Counted from the stretch's first letter, positions 1 to 7,803 are shown. The stretch is 9,557 nucleotides of DNA from SAR324 cluster bacterium (GCA_028822475.1 JAPKDT010000071.1:1-9557), one strand, 5' to 3'. Translations and numbers: made by a program. The notes: generated from the letters alone by a model not told the origin.

Positions 1-62
1 CTGAATGCTGGTTGATTAATCATGACAATTTATCTAGTTTTACCCATCATTCTTCGTAAATT

Positions 63-692
63 ATGCAGGTTACTGCTAAAACTATTCCAGACAAACAAAC
101 TGGCCTGGAGCGACAGATCCAGAATAAAGAAAACCACACTGTCACAAGTTCCAAAGCTCAAGGCATAAAAACGACTGAAAAACTTGTTGACGCAAATGGC
201 GCGGAACGCAACGAGACTTCACAGTATCTAAAAGTTCTCTCAAGAATAGAAAACCTGCTGATCCAGGAAAAGTTGCCGGATGCAGCAATTGAAGGTTTTG
301 TGGGGGCGGTTAAAAAACAGCTTGATGCAATGAGTGAAGCAGACAGTCAAATGCTGTTAAAACTTCCTGAGGCAGTTGAACTGGAATTGAAAAATGTGGA
401 TGAGTTGCCTGAGTTGATCAAGAATGAAATCAGGGATCAAAGTAAAACACCGGCATTGCTTAAGTTGCTCCGCCAGCCGAAATTCGCGGATTTAATGCGA
501 ACAGACAGTAAACCTGCTGCGCAAACCTACACTGCACAGTCAGCACAGACTCCCGTTTCAGCGATACCAACTCGGATCAATATTTTAGACATTCCGAAAG
601 TTAATGAAAAACCGGTTCTTGCTGCTGAACCAAAAACCGTCCTAAACGCCACTAACAAGAAAAGTTCAGGCATGACAAAGATGACCGCCTAA
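63..692 (+). CDS. Hypothetical polar protein with helical core and disordered ends
   Basis: I do not recognise this 209-residue protein. An in-frame TAA at 57-59 lies one codon before the ATG, so the frame cannot be extended upstream. No Shine-Dalgarno sequence is visible before the start. Residues 1-50 are rich in K, T, N, Q and E and look disordered. Residues 52-146 are predicted amphipathic helix by eye, with leucine-rich stretches around LSRIENLLIQEKLP (59-72) and LLKLPEAVELELK (98-110). Residues 147-209 are rich in P, A, T, S and K and again look disordered. There is no signal peptide, membrane segment or catalytic motif. The disorder-helix-disorder layout is seen in structural or adaptor proteins, including flagellar hook-length-like proteins, but nothing here identifies one. 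It is the only plus-strand gene and converges on the bactofilin across a 37-bp gap. That it is coding is likely from its length and from frame-consistent composition. Confidence 0.7.
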   Translation: MQVTAKTIPDKQTGLERQIQNKENHTVTSSKAQGIKTTEKLVDANGAERNETSQYLKVLSRIENLLIQEKLPDAAIEGFVGAVKKQLDAMSEADSQMLLKLPEAVELELKNVDELPELIKNEIRDQSKTPALLKLLRQPKFADLMRTDSKPAAQTYTAQSAQTPVSAIPTRINILDIPKVNEKPVLAAEPKTVLNATNKKSSGMTKMTA

Positions 693-729
693 GTAAACTT
701 TTAAAAACGCAAATTATTGAATTTATAAA

Positions 730-1062
730 TTAGACTGTGGATTTCTTAATGAATTTGCCGACAAATTCACTACCTATTTTCATTTCAAGCCGACCGAGCG
801 GTGTAATGATGTTTCCCTTGACTTTCGCATTGCCCATAATTTCCACCAGTTTTGTAGCGTTTAAATCACCTTCCACCATACCGTCAACCCGAATCACGGG
901 TGCGACAATCTGACCTTTAACTTTACCTAATGCACCTACGATTACCGTATGTTTACTGGTAATACTGCCTACATAACTTCCATCAATCCGGATACTGTCT
1001 TTGCTTGAAAGACTGCCTTCCAGTTGTAAATCCGGACCTAAATATCCTTTAACAAGTTTCAT
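730..1062 (-). CDS. Bactofilin family protein (DUF583)
   Basis: Bactofilins are small cytoskeletal proteins that polymerise without nucleotide into filaments or sheets, usually on the inner face of the cytoplasmic membrane. There they position wall enzymes and shape the cell. The 110 residues are almost entirely the right-handed beta-helix core: repeated short turns such as IRIDGSYVGSI (24-34), VKGQI (48-52), IRVDGMVEGDL (57-67) and VKGNIITP (81-88), each alternating hydrophobic residues with Gly/Asp turns. Family tails are often longer and disordered. Here the N-terminal tail is only about five residues and the C-terminal tail is KKSTV. There is no membrane segment. It follows the aminotransferase after 70 bp and is the last gene of the minus-strand run. 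No M23 peptidase, its common partner, is adjacent. Family assignment is firm; the cellular role is inferred. Confidence 0.92.
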   Translation of the reverse strand: MKLVKGYLGPDLQLEGSLSSKDSIRIDGSYVGSITSKHTVIVGALGKVKGQIVAPVIRVDGMVEGDLNATKLVEIMGNAKVKGNIITPLGRLEMKIGSEFVGKFIKKSTV

Positions 1063-1069
1063 CCTTGAA

Positions 1070-1073
1070 CCTT
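1070..1073 (-). promoter_or_regulatory. Shine-Dalgarno-like AAGG before bactofilin
   Basis: On the minus strand an AAGG at the end of an A-rich stretch lies 7 bases before the bactofilin ATG, a normal spacing. A second AAGG touches the ATG and is too close to act. This is the best ribosome binding site in the window; the other genes have only A-rich leaders. Confidence 0.4.
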
Positions 1074-1132
1074 TTTTCTATATTATTATGCAGACGAGTA
1101 GATTTATTATTTTGTTTTAAGCCGGTGCAAGT

Positions 1133-2398
1133 TCACTGAAGCCACTTTTCAAGACGCTCACATGCATCCGCTAATTTTGGAAAGAGACTCGTGTACATTT
1201 CCGGACTTGCTTTTCCACTCTGAGGAAAATTCTGCATCAGTTGTGCTCCATCATAATCAACACTTGCGACACGTACCCCTAAAAAATCATCCGGCATATA
1301 AAAATCTGCTCCCGGAAGTAATGCTACTCCAGTTTCTTCCAAAATTCTTTTGCTCAACTCTTGACTGCTGCTTATCCCTCTTGAAGAAAGCATATCCTTA
1401 AAATTTTCAAAATCTGGAAACAGATAAAAGGCTCCTTGAGGTTCAGGACAATTCAAGCCGATTTCTACAAATCTTTGCTGCAAAAATTTTCCTGCTGCTC
1501 CATGTATAGCACTGCAGAGTTCTACATGCTTTCTAACTGACTCATAATTTTTAAATCCAGGCAACACCGCGTACTGAATCGGTGCACTAACGCAGCTGAA
1601 AGTTTCACTTACAAATGCCGAAAGCGGCCGTTTAATTTCACTCAACTCATCCGGAATCATTGCAAAACCAAGTCGCCAACCTCCTGCGGAAAATGCTTTT
1701 GAAACACCACTGGTGGTTATCGTTCCTTCAGGATAATACCTGGCAATGCCCTCAAACGGAATTTCACCAAAATTTGTCAGGGCATAAATTTCATCCGAAA
1801 TAACAATAACTCCATGTTTCCGGCAAACTTCTGCCAATGCTCTTAATTCATCTGGAGTATGAACACTTCCTGTAGGATTACTAGGATTATTAAGAATCAG
1901 AATTTTTTGCGGACTTTCCAGTCCAGAACACGTTTTGTCTAATTCTTCCGCCTGTAAACGATAACCGTTTTTGATGTCTGTAGTAATTGTAATGAATGTT
2001 TTTGAGCGTATCTTTGCCTGAGGTCCGTAACTGACCCAACTTGGAGCAGGTACAATGAGCGGTCCTTCTAACAGATAAACGAGTTGGAATATTAGCTCTT
2101 TACTTCCGGGGCCGATGAAGATGTTTTCAAAAGAGTAGTTGTAACCGAATTCGTTTTTACAAAAAACTGCTACAGCTTGTCGTAATTCCGCCAATCCTAA
2201 TCCAGAAATATACTGTTTGCGCCAGGCGTTCTCTCTCAATGCAGCCTGCATTGGTTCCGGGACAGGAAACGGTGATTCACCAAAACCGAGGTGACAAATA
2301 TCTTGTCCTTCACTACGTAATTTAAGTGCAAGCTGATTGATGAAGAGAGTTGCAGATTCTTTTAAATTACTTATCTGGCTGTTTATAATCGGCTGCAT
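1133..2398 (-). CDS. PLP-dependent class I/II aminotransferase
   Basis: This is a fold-type I aminotransferase, which moves an amino group between an amino acid and a 2-oxo acid through pyridoxal phosphate in the cytoplasm. At 421 residues it has the usual length. Visible landmarks are the NPSNPTG motif (171-177, Asn174 for the cofactor ring), SDEIY (201-205, Asp202 to the pyridine nitrogen and Tyr205), the Schiff-base lysine Lys234 in GVSKAFSAGGWRLG, and Arg376, the candidate arginine for the substrate carboxylate. The N-terminal GFGESPFPVPEPM (38-50) and GPGSKELIFQL (96-106) place it in a subgroup annotated broadly as aspartate/aromatic aminotransferase-like. The substrate cannot be read from the sequence. 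The start fits the family, with a weak GAGA upstream. It lies 37 bp after the helicase and 70 bp before the bactofilin, probably co-transcribed. No biosynthetic partner genes are nearby to suggest a pathway. Confidence 0.93.
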   Translation of the reverse strand: MQPIINSQISNLKESATLFINQLALKLRSEGQDICHLGFGESPFPVPEPMQAALRENAWRKQYISGLGLAELRQAVAVFCKNEFGYNYSFENIFIGPGSKELIFQLVYLLEGPLIVPAPSWVSYGPQAKIRSKTFITITTDIKNGYRLQAEELDKTCSGLESPQKILILNNPSNPTGSVHTPDELRALAEVCRKHGVIVISDEIYALTNFGEIPFEGIARYYPEGTITTSGVSKAFSAGGWRLGFAMIPDELSEIKRPLSAFVSETFSCVSAPIQYAVLPGFKNYESVRKHVELCSAIHGAAGKFLQQRFVEIGLNCPEPQGAFYLFPDFENFKDMLSSRGISSSQELSKRILEETGVALLPGADFYMPDDFLGVRVASVDYDGAQLMQNFPQSGKASPEMYTSLFPKLADACERLEKWLQ

Positions 2399-2435
2399 TA
2401 AATATCTCTACAATTATTAATCAATTTAAATGTGA

Positions 2436-4880
2436 TTATTCCACTATACCAGAAATCAGCTTGGATGGATTCCCGCAATGCAGCAGCCATAGTTGATGAG
2501 CTGCTCTCGTCAAACCTACATACAACAATTGTCGAGAACGAATATCAGGACCGTATGTAGAAGCATCCGCGTCTGCAATGATAACTGTATCAAATTCCAA
2601 ACCTTTAGTCTGTGAAATATCTGTCACATCAATTCCTGGAGTGAATGAAAATTCCTGATCGTTGATGAAACGCAGATTAGCAAGATCGGTTCTTTGTAAG
2701 CCTTCATAAAGCACCTGGGCTGTGTCGCGAGTACGTGTCAAAACCGCGACACTGGCAAGCGGTTCACGGACAGATAAATCCTCCAATGTATCAGCAAGAA
2801 ATGCTACCATCGCACCGCGTTCCCGGAAACGAAAAACTTCAACCGGGGCACCGTGACGCGTTGAGTCCCAAACAGTATTTACGCTATGTTCACCTATGAC
2901 TGTTTTCGCTGCAGTCATTATTTCACTGGTTGAACGGTAACCAATCTGTAAAGGCGCTAAGGCAGTTACATCAGGTTTTGAACCGTTCGGCAGTGTCAAA
3001 TGCGCGAGAGATTCTTCCCATGTTTCATGTTTCCGTCCGAGCATTATACGTTGATCCAAATCTCCCGCTAATGTAACACTGGGATGATTTTCAGGTGTTA
3101 AACTTACTAGCAACTGAAACTCAAGCGCCCCAAAATCCTGAGCTTCATCGAGCATCAAATGAGTATAGCTCAAAACTTTACCGTTTTTACGCCTTAGAGG
3201 TCCCATGAGCAGTTGATAAAGTATCAGCAAAAGTGAATCATCTTCTTCATCGAGTAATGATTTTTCATCTGCAAAATTCAGATCGTTACCGCCGTAACCT
3301 TCCACTTGTTCAGCCAGAGAAACCCGATCTGATTCTATAACTTCACCTGCTTCCATACGTTTCTGATACTGTCTAACCGCCCAAGTCCAGGCACTTGTGA
3401 GTTGAGTTTCACTAAATTCTCCTGGAGCAAGCCGTCCCACTGTTTCAAGCAGTAATTCTTGACTGACAAGACAATCATTCCATATTTGGGAAGTTAACAA
3501 ATGCGGTTCTTCAAACAACTCTGGAAAAGCATGTTCCAGCACATTATAAAGTTGTTTTTCCATTCTGGCACTGTCAAGTTTCAGCACATTATTGATTTTA
3601 ACTTCTGCTCTTGACCAGCGTACCAGACGCAACAGACGTGGAATCAAAGGCAGTCCTGTCAAACTGTCCCATGCCTCAAGCAATAATTCCAGTCCATCCA
3701 CTTTAGCAAGTTTTACTTCAAACAATTCCCTGAACTTTAATGTGCGTTTCTTTATTTCTTCAAGGTAGTATTTCAACCATAATGGATGACGTTTCAGTTC
3801 AATAACATCCATTGGAGTATTTTCGGCATATTTTCCAGGCAGTTCTGGCAGAGCACGTTGTCTAAGTCCTGAGACCCATTTATGATAAGTCCGGGGACTT
3901 ACACCGTTTACTCCCAAAGCAGGCAGAACCCTGGACATATAGTTTGCTAAGGCTGGTCCGAAAACTATCGGCAGTATAGTTTTTGGTTTAAAGTATTGAG
4001 GCTTTTTTGTCATCAAATAAGCCAGTCTATGCAGGGCGACTGTGGTTTTACCAGAACCGGCTCCACCTTGAATCAAAATTATTCCTGATTCAGAATGTGT
4101 AATTACCTCAAACTGCTGAGGATCTACAAGTGCGGTTATTTGACGGAGATGTTTGTCTACCCTGTAACCGGAAAAACTGAGGTCTGTCGTTTTTTCTGAA
4201 TTGGCTGATGATTTTTGTGGTATTTGAAGTTCGTCAAGAGTTTTTTCCTGTCCACTTTCCAGACGAGGTGTTTTTTGACTGACCAAATGCCATTTATTAC
4301 TTCCACCTTGTGCTGAAGCCAAGTCTTCCAGAACTCCACCCGGCCAGTTTATACGCATCAAGTTACCATTTTCGATCAACAACATCCTCCTCGTGATCAA
4401 CTCACCTTCGAGCTCCCTCTCACCAATATCTTCAACATACTCATCACCTTCACGGTAACGGTAAAAGATTTGACTGATCGGTGCATTTTTCCAGTCAACG
4501 ATTGGGCAGGGCAAGTGTGTGGAAAAGCAGTTCTGATTGCCAATCAGCAGATCACGCACCCGATTGTTTTCACTTAAGCGAATGTGTGCAAAATAAGGTG
4601 TGTCTAGATTATAACCAGTCGCAGAATTGTGAGAATCCTGCTGTGAGTGCAGTAAAACCATCCGTTCCATTTGTGCCATTACCGCAGGTACATCCTCAGG
4701 CAGAGTGTCCGATAGTGAATCTCTCAGTTCAATGATGTTCTCAAGCTGCTGGTTGCTTATATTACTTTCTTTATCTTCTGCAGCAAGCATCAGCAAACCT
4801 TGTTTTACCAGGAGCAGGAGTTGTTCCTCCTCCTCCAGCACTTTTGCCTGTTCTGCAGATAATTCAGTATTATTTCCCAT
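2436..4880 (-). CDS. helD: HelD-family superfamily 1 helicase-like ATPase
   Basis: This 814-residue UvrD/Rep-like superfamily 1 ATPase is best matched by HelD of Bacillus and mycobacteria, which binds stalled or post-termination RNA polymerase and releases it from nucleic acid. Residues 1-80 are an acidic, leucine-rich helical region, likely the coiled-coil arm. Residues 93-180 hold the diagnostic HelD module, with PYFAHI (95-100), IVDWKNAPISQIFY (127-140) and ELITRRMLLIENG (160-172). Then come Walker A GGAGSGKT (272-279), motif II DEAQ (578-581), motif III GDLDQ (606-610), motif IV YRS (648-650), QTKGLEFD (757-764) and motif VI VGLTRA (788-793). All the motifs look intact. The E. coli protein also called HelD (helicase IV) is a different family and lacks the IVDW module. 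The ATG is 8 bp past the murA stop with only AAGAAGA before it, so expression probably depends on murA transcription. Action on RNA polymerase, as opposed to DNA, is inferred from family membership. Confidence 0.9.
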   Translation of the reverse strand: MGNNTELSAEQAKVLEEEEQLLLLVKQGLLMLAAEDKESNISNQQLENIIELRDSLSDTLPEDVPAVMAQMERMVLLHSQQDSHNSATGYNLDTPYFAHIRLSENNRVRDLLIGNQNCFSTHLPCPIVDWKNAPISQIFYRYREGDEYVEDIGERELEGELITRRMLLIENGNLMRINWPGGVLEDLASAQGGSNKWHLVSQKTPRLESGQEKTLDELQIPQKSSANSEKTTDLSFSGYRVDKHLRQITALVDPQQFEVITHSESGIILIQGGAGSGKTTVALHRLAYLMTKKPQYFKPKTILPIVFGPALANYMSRVLPALGVNGVSPRTYHKWVSGLRQRALPELPGKYAENTPMDVIELKRHPLWLKYYLEEIKKRTLKFRELFEVKLAKVDGLELLLEAWDSLTGLPLIPRLLRLVRWSRAEVKINNVLKLDSARMEKQLYNVLEHAFPELFEEPHLLTSQIWNDCLVSQELLLETVGRLAPGEFSETQLTSAWTWAVRQYQKRMEAGEVIESDRVSLAEQVEGYGGNDLNFADEKSLLDEEDDSLLLILYQLLMGPLRRKNGKVLSYTHLMLDEAQDFGALEFQLLVSLTPENHPSVTLAGDLDQRIMLGRKHETWEESLAHLTLPNGSKPDVTALAPLQIGYRSTSEIMTAAKTVIGEHSVNTVWDSTRHGAPVEVFRFRERGAMVAFLADTLEDLSVREPLASVAVLTRTRDTAQVLYEGLQRTDLANLRFINDQEFSFTPGIDVTDISQTKGLEFDTVIIADADASTYGPDIRSRQLLYVGLTRAAHQLWLLHCGNPSKLISGIVE

Positions 4881-4888
4881 TCTTCTTG

Positions 4889-6175
4889 TTATTCGTTCAC
4901 TCTTTGAATTTTAGCTCCCAATGCGTTAAGCCTTTGGTCAATTTTTTCATATCCACGGTCTATCTGTTCAATATTATGGATTTCCGTTGTACCTTTTGCA
5001 CCAAGTGCAGCAATCAACAAAGCCATGCCTGCTCTAATATCCGGAGACGAAACTCGCGCTCCTTTGAGCTGAGATGGACCGGAAACAACTGCCCGATGAG
5101 GATCACAAAGAATTATTTGCGCTCCCATTTCAATTAACTTATCAACCCAGAATAAACGGCTTTCAAACATTTTTTCAAAAATTAAAACCGCACCAGTACA
5201 TTGGGTGGCAACCACAGTCATGATACTGGTTAAATCCGCGGGAAATCCCGGCCAGGGTGCATCGTCAATTTTTGGTATTCCTCCAGGGGTATCTTTTTGA
5301 ACAGCGAGTTTTTGTTTTTTCGGAATCAGCAAATCGTTGCCTTCAACTATAGTTTCCACACCTAGTTTATCAAACATTAATCGCGTCATCCGCAGATATT
5401 CGACACCTGCGTTTTTGATCCGTAATTCGCTGCCTGTAACCGCGGCTAATCCTATAAAAGACCCAACTTCGGTGTGATCAGGTTGAATTGTGTAATCTCC
5501 TCCTGCCAGTTTTGGTACACCTTCAATGATGAGTAAATTACTGCCGACACCTTCGATTGCTGCTCCGAGCATAACCAGAAAATGACAGAGTCCTTGAACG
5601 TGCGGTTCACAGGCTGCGTTATAAATACTGGTTTTACCTTTTGCGGTAACCGCGGCCATGATAGCATTTTCTGTTGCCATCACGCTTGCTTCATCGAGGT
5701 ATATATCTGTACCTGTTAAGTCTTTAGAACGCATTTGATAAAGACCATCCTCACTTAGACTAATCTCCGCGCCAAGTTTTTCGAGGGCCAGAAGATGAGT
5801 GTGAACCGGTCTTAAACCGATACGGTCACCTCCAGGAGCAGGCAGATCTATGGAATTGCTGCGGGCCAGAAGCGGTCCGGCCAGCAGAAAAGAGCCTCTG
5901 ATCCGCTTTGCTTGGCCTGAGTCCGGAACTGTTGACTGCAAATGACTGGAATCAAATCGAAAAGTATGTGCATCAATTTGCTGAATTTTTACTCCAAGAC
6001 TGACAAGCAGATCACGCATGATAGCAATGTCGATAATATCCGGCACATTGTGTATTGTAACAGGTTCATGTGCCAGCAAAGTTGCTGCAAGTACCGGCAG
6101 CGCTTCGTTTTTGTTGCCTGAAGGGGTGATGCTTCCGGAGAGTGAAATACCTCCCTCCACAATAAATTTTTGCAT
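4889..6175 (-). CDS. murA: UDP-N-acetylglucosamine 1-carboxyvinyltransferase, Asp-type
   Basis: MurA transfers enolpyruvate from phosphoenolpyruvate to UDP-GlcNAc in the cytoplasm, the first committed step of peptidoglycan synthesis. The 428 residues cover the whole two-domain inside-out barrel. Conserved residues are Lys22 (NKNEALP), Arg122 in the loop, the catalytic Asp314 (FPADL) and Arg407 in DRGY (406-409). The loop residue that is Cys115 in E. coli is Asp117 here (GGDRIG, codon 5825-5827). That Cys is the fosfomycin alkylation site, so intrinsic insensitivity is predicted. Segments such as DAPWPGFPADL and MFESRLFWVDKLIEMGAQI resemble the MurA class of Bacteroidetes, which also carries Asp. 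AroA is excluded by the MurA-type loop and the IEQIDRGYEKI end. The start has an A-rich leader and no clear Shine-Dalgarno. It is followed after 8 bp by the HelD-type gene. Confidence 0.97.
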   Translation of the reverse strand: MQKFIVEGGISLSGSITPSGNKNEALPVLAATLLAHEPVTIHNVPDIIDIAIMRDLLVSLGVKIQQIDAHTFRFDSSHLQSTVPDSGQAKRIRGSFLLAGPLLARSNSIDLPAPGGDRIGLRPVHTHLLALEKLGAEISLSEDGLYQMRSKDLTGTDIYLDEASVMATENAIMAAVTAKGKTSIYNAACEPHVQGLCHFLVMLGAAIEGVGSNLLIIEGVPKLAGGDYTIQPDHTEVGSFIGLAAVTGSELRIKNAGVEYLRMTRLMFDKLGVETIVEGNDLLIPKKQKLAVQKDTPGGIPKIDDAPWPGFPADLTSIMTVVATQCTGAVLIFEKMFESRLFWVDKLIEMGAQIILCDPHRAVVSGPSQLKGARVSSPDIRAGMALLIAALGAKGTTEIHNIEQIDRGYEKIDQRLNALGAKIQRVNE

Positions 6176-6323
6176 TTATATTTATTTCTTTTTGTGAAAA
6201 TTTTGCTGAATGACTTAGCTGCCTGAAAAGAGTATTTTCGTCAGCACTAAAGTCAGGTTATGTTTTATAAGGTTCAGGTTGAATTTAGCTTTAAGCAGTT
6301 GAAAAGCAGTCTGCTAAAATTGT

Positions 6324-7631
6324 TTAACTCATTTCTGTGAAACCTGAGCCTAACTGATGGCGCAGTCTTTCCAAATTGCCGGGAATTGTGGTCAATGTCA
6401 TCAAGATACCCTCCTCCTGATAATCAATGTTATCAACCCTACTCCATTCGTAAATATTTGCTAAATGTTGTGAGTGCAGATAATCGAGACGAATTGTCAC
6501 AGTTTTCATGCGTTCATCAAAAAAGAGCAGGATCTTTTTTCTTATTTTATCAACTAAAGTTGAGCTGTTATCGTGTCCGTATTCTGCAGTATTTATAACA
6601 AACACAAAAACCGCCTCTGGATACATTTTTTCCAACATTAACAGTCGTGTAGGAGAAATACGATCTATTTTATTAAACACTTTAAGAATTGGAATACAGC
6701 GCGCATTCAGGTCTTCTAAGACATCTGTGGTCGTTTGCAAATGTTCATCGATATTGTCACTCGCGTCTACAATCTGCAGCAGTAAATCCGCATCTTTGAC
6801 AGTTGAGAGAGTTGAACGGAATGCCGCCACCACTTCATGAGGAAGATTACTGATGAAACCAACTGTATCAGAAAGCAGAACTTTGGGCCGTGTATCCTCT
6901 TCTAAAAGTCGTGTTGTCGAATCAAGTGTGGCAAATAAGCGATCCTCCACTAACTGTTCTGAATTTGTCAGGGCATTCATTATTGTAGATTTTCCTGCAT
7001 TTGTGTAACCGATCAGGCTCACCCGCAGGCAATTTGAACGTCGCTGTTTTTGAGTGTTACGTTCCTTTTCAACTCGCTCCAACTGAGCTTTTAAGCGTGT
7101 TATTCGCTGCCGCAAAAATTGTCTGTCTTTTTCAATTTGCTTTTCACCTGTACCACGTGATGCACCAATTCCGCCGCGTTCCCGGTCAAGGTGTTTCCAC
7201 AATCCTACTAAACGTGGCAATAAATATTGAGCTTGCGCTAAACCGATTTGCAGTTTTGCTTCACGGGTACGGGCATTCTTTGCAAAAATTTCAAGAATCA
7301 CCTGTGTGCGGTCCAGCACCTCACATTCTAATATTTTCTCTAAATTCTGGGTCTGTTTAGGACTGAGCTGATTATCCACCAGTAGTGCATCAACTTCTTC
7401 ATTTTTAAGCGTTAATTTAATCTCATCCAGCTTACCTTTACCAAAAAAATATGCAGGATGAATTTGTGAGCGTGCCTGCACAATTTGTCCTGCCACTTCT
7501 CCACCGAGGGAATAGGCGAGTGACGACATTTCTTCCAGTGAACTCTGGACTTCTGCGTTTGATCTATGCGGCAGTTGTAAGGAAACAATTAAAGCACGTT
7601 CCCAATTATTGAATAATCTGTTCTCGTCCAT
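6324..7631 (-). CDS. hflX: GTPase HflX, ribosome-associated
   Basis: HflX is a GTPase that binds the 50S subunit and splits stalled or idle 70S ribosomes, notably after heat or antibiotic stress. The 435 residues show the N-terminal HflX domain (about 10-145, including PAYFFGKGKLDEI, 59-71), the linker GGIGASRGTGEKQIEKDR (153-170), a coiled coil (about 170-198) and the G domain. G1 is GYTNAGKS (208-215), the switch I region is around ATLDSTTR (234-241), G3 is DTVG (255-258) and G4 is NKID (320-323). The usual G5 SA is replaced by NTA (347-349). Compared with the common GGIGTRGPGE, the linker has one extra residue. A convincing promoter lies upstream at 7677-7707, giving a 5' leader of about 40 bases. 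murA follows after 148 bp with no strong terminator between them. Confidence 0.96.
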   Translation of the reverse strand: MDENRLFNNWERALIVSLQLPHRSNAEVQSSLEEMSSLAYSLGGEVAGQIVQARSQIHPAYFFGKGKLDEIKLTLKNEEVDALLVDNQLSPKQTQNLEKILECEVLDRTQVILEIFAKNARTREAKLQIGLAQAQYLLPRLVGLWKHLDRERGGIGASRGTGEKQIEKDRQFLRQRITRLKAQLERVEKERNTQKQRRSNCLRVSLIGYTNAGKSTIMNALTNSEQLVEDRLFATLDSTTRLLEEDTRPKVLLSDTVGFISNLPHEVVAAFRSTLSTVKDADLLLQIVDASDNIDEHLQTTTDVLEDLNARCIPILKVFNKIDRISPTRLLMLEKMYPEAVFVFVINTAEYGHDNSSTLVDKIRKKILLFFDERMKTVTIRLDYLHSQHLANIYEWSRVDNIDYQEEGILMTLTTIPGNLERLRHQLGSGFTEMS

Positions 7632-7676
7632 TTAGCTCAGGTTTTTGACTAAATTATTGCTGTATTTTCGCACAAA

Positions 7677-7707
7677 ATTATAGCATAAAAAGCAGGTGAA
7701 TGTACAA
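7677..7707 (-). promoter_or_regulatory. Putative sigma70-type promoter of hflX
   Basis: Read on the minus strand, TTGTAC (7702-7707) is a possible -35. After a long 19-bp spacer comes a perfect TATAAT (7677-7682) preceded by TGC, making an extended -10 (TGCTATAAT, 7677-7685). The extended -10 can offset the poor spacing. Transcription would start near 7670, about 40 bases before the hflX ATG. Confidence 0.6.
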
Positions 7708-7709
7708 TT

Positions 7710-7727
7710 AAAAATGTCTTAAAAGAC
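7710..7727 (-). terminator. Weak intrinsic terminator after the acyl-CoA ligase
   Basis: On the minus strand GTCTTTTAAGAC can fold into a stem of four pairs with a four-base loop, followed by A and five T. It lies about 76 bp past the ligase stop and just before the hflX -35, where a terminator would be expected. The stem is short and A/T-rich, so efficient termination is doubtful. Confidence 0.3.
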
Positions 7728-7803
7728 TAACCGAAAGTCAAAATCAGCTCCGGGATTGTATCCGTTTTAAAACTGTCTGTAACATCGTCTGTGTTTTCAG
7801 CAG

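Noticed and set aside
22..168. 48-codon plus-strand ORF beginning MTIYLVLPIILRK with a hydrophobic start
   Set aside because: It overlaps the first 100 bases of the 209-residue ORF in another frame, has no Shine-Dalgarno, and turns into an apparent shadow of that gene after the first 14 residues.
720..731. Perfect palindrome AATTTATAAATT between the convergent genes
   Set aside because: It is all A/T and overlaps the bactofilin stop; such a sequence is expected by chance in A/T-rich spacers and has no G-C stem for termination.
1090..1130. Possible bactofilin promoter with TTGCAC as -35
   Set aside because: The best -10-like hexamer gives a 15-bp spacer and matches poorly; read-through from upstream genes explains expression as well.
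1162..1401. 79-codon plus-strand ORF inside the aminotransferase gene
   Set aside because: It is antisense to a clear enzyme gene with intact motifs and shows no family signature; a frame shadow.
6305..6315. AGCAGTCTGCT hairpin as an intrinsic terminator of hflX
   Set aside because: On the minus strand the stem has four pairs with a three-base loop and only three T follow, too weak to call a terminator; recorded as a finding with the nearby direct repeats.
7001..7360. 119-codon plus-strand ORF inside hflX
   Set aside because: It is antisense to the conserved linker and G1 region of HflX, with no recognisable domain; a frame shadow.
7764..7773. Palindrome GTTTTAAAAC between ligase and hflX
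   Set aside because: It is short and low complexity, with no T-run suited to a terminator and no second copy to suggest an operator.
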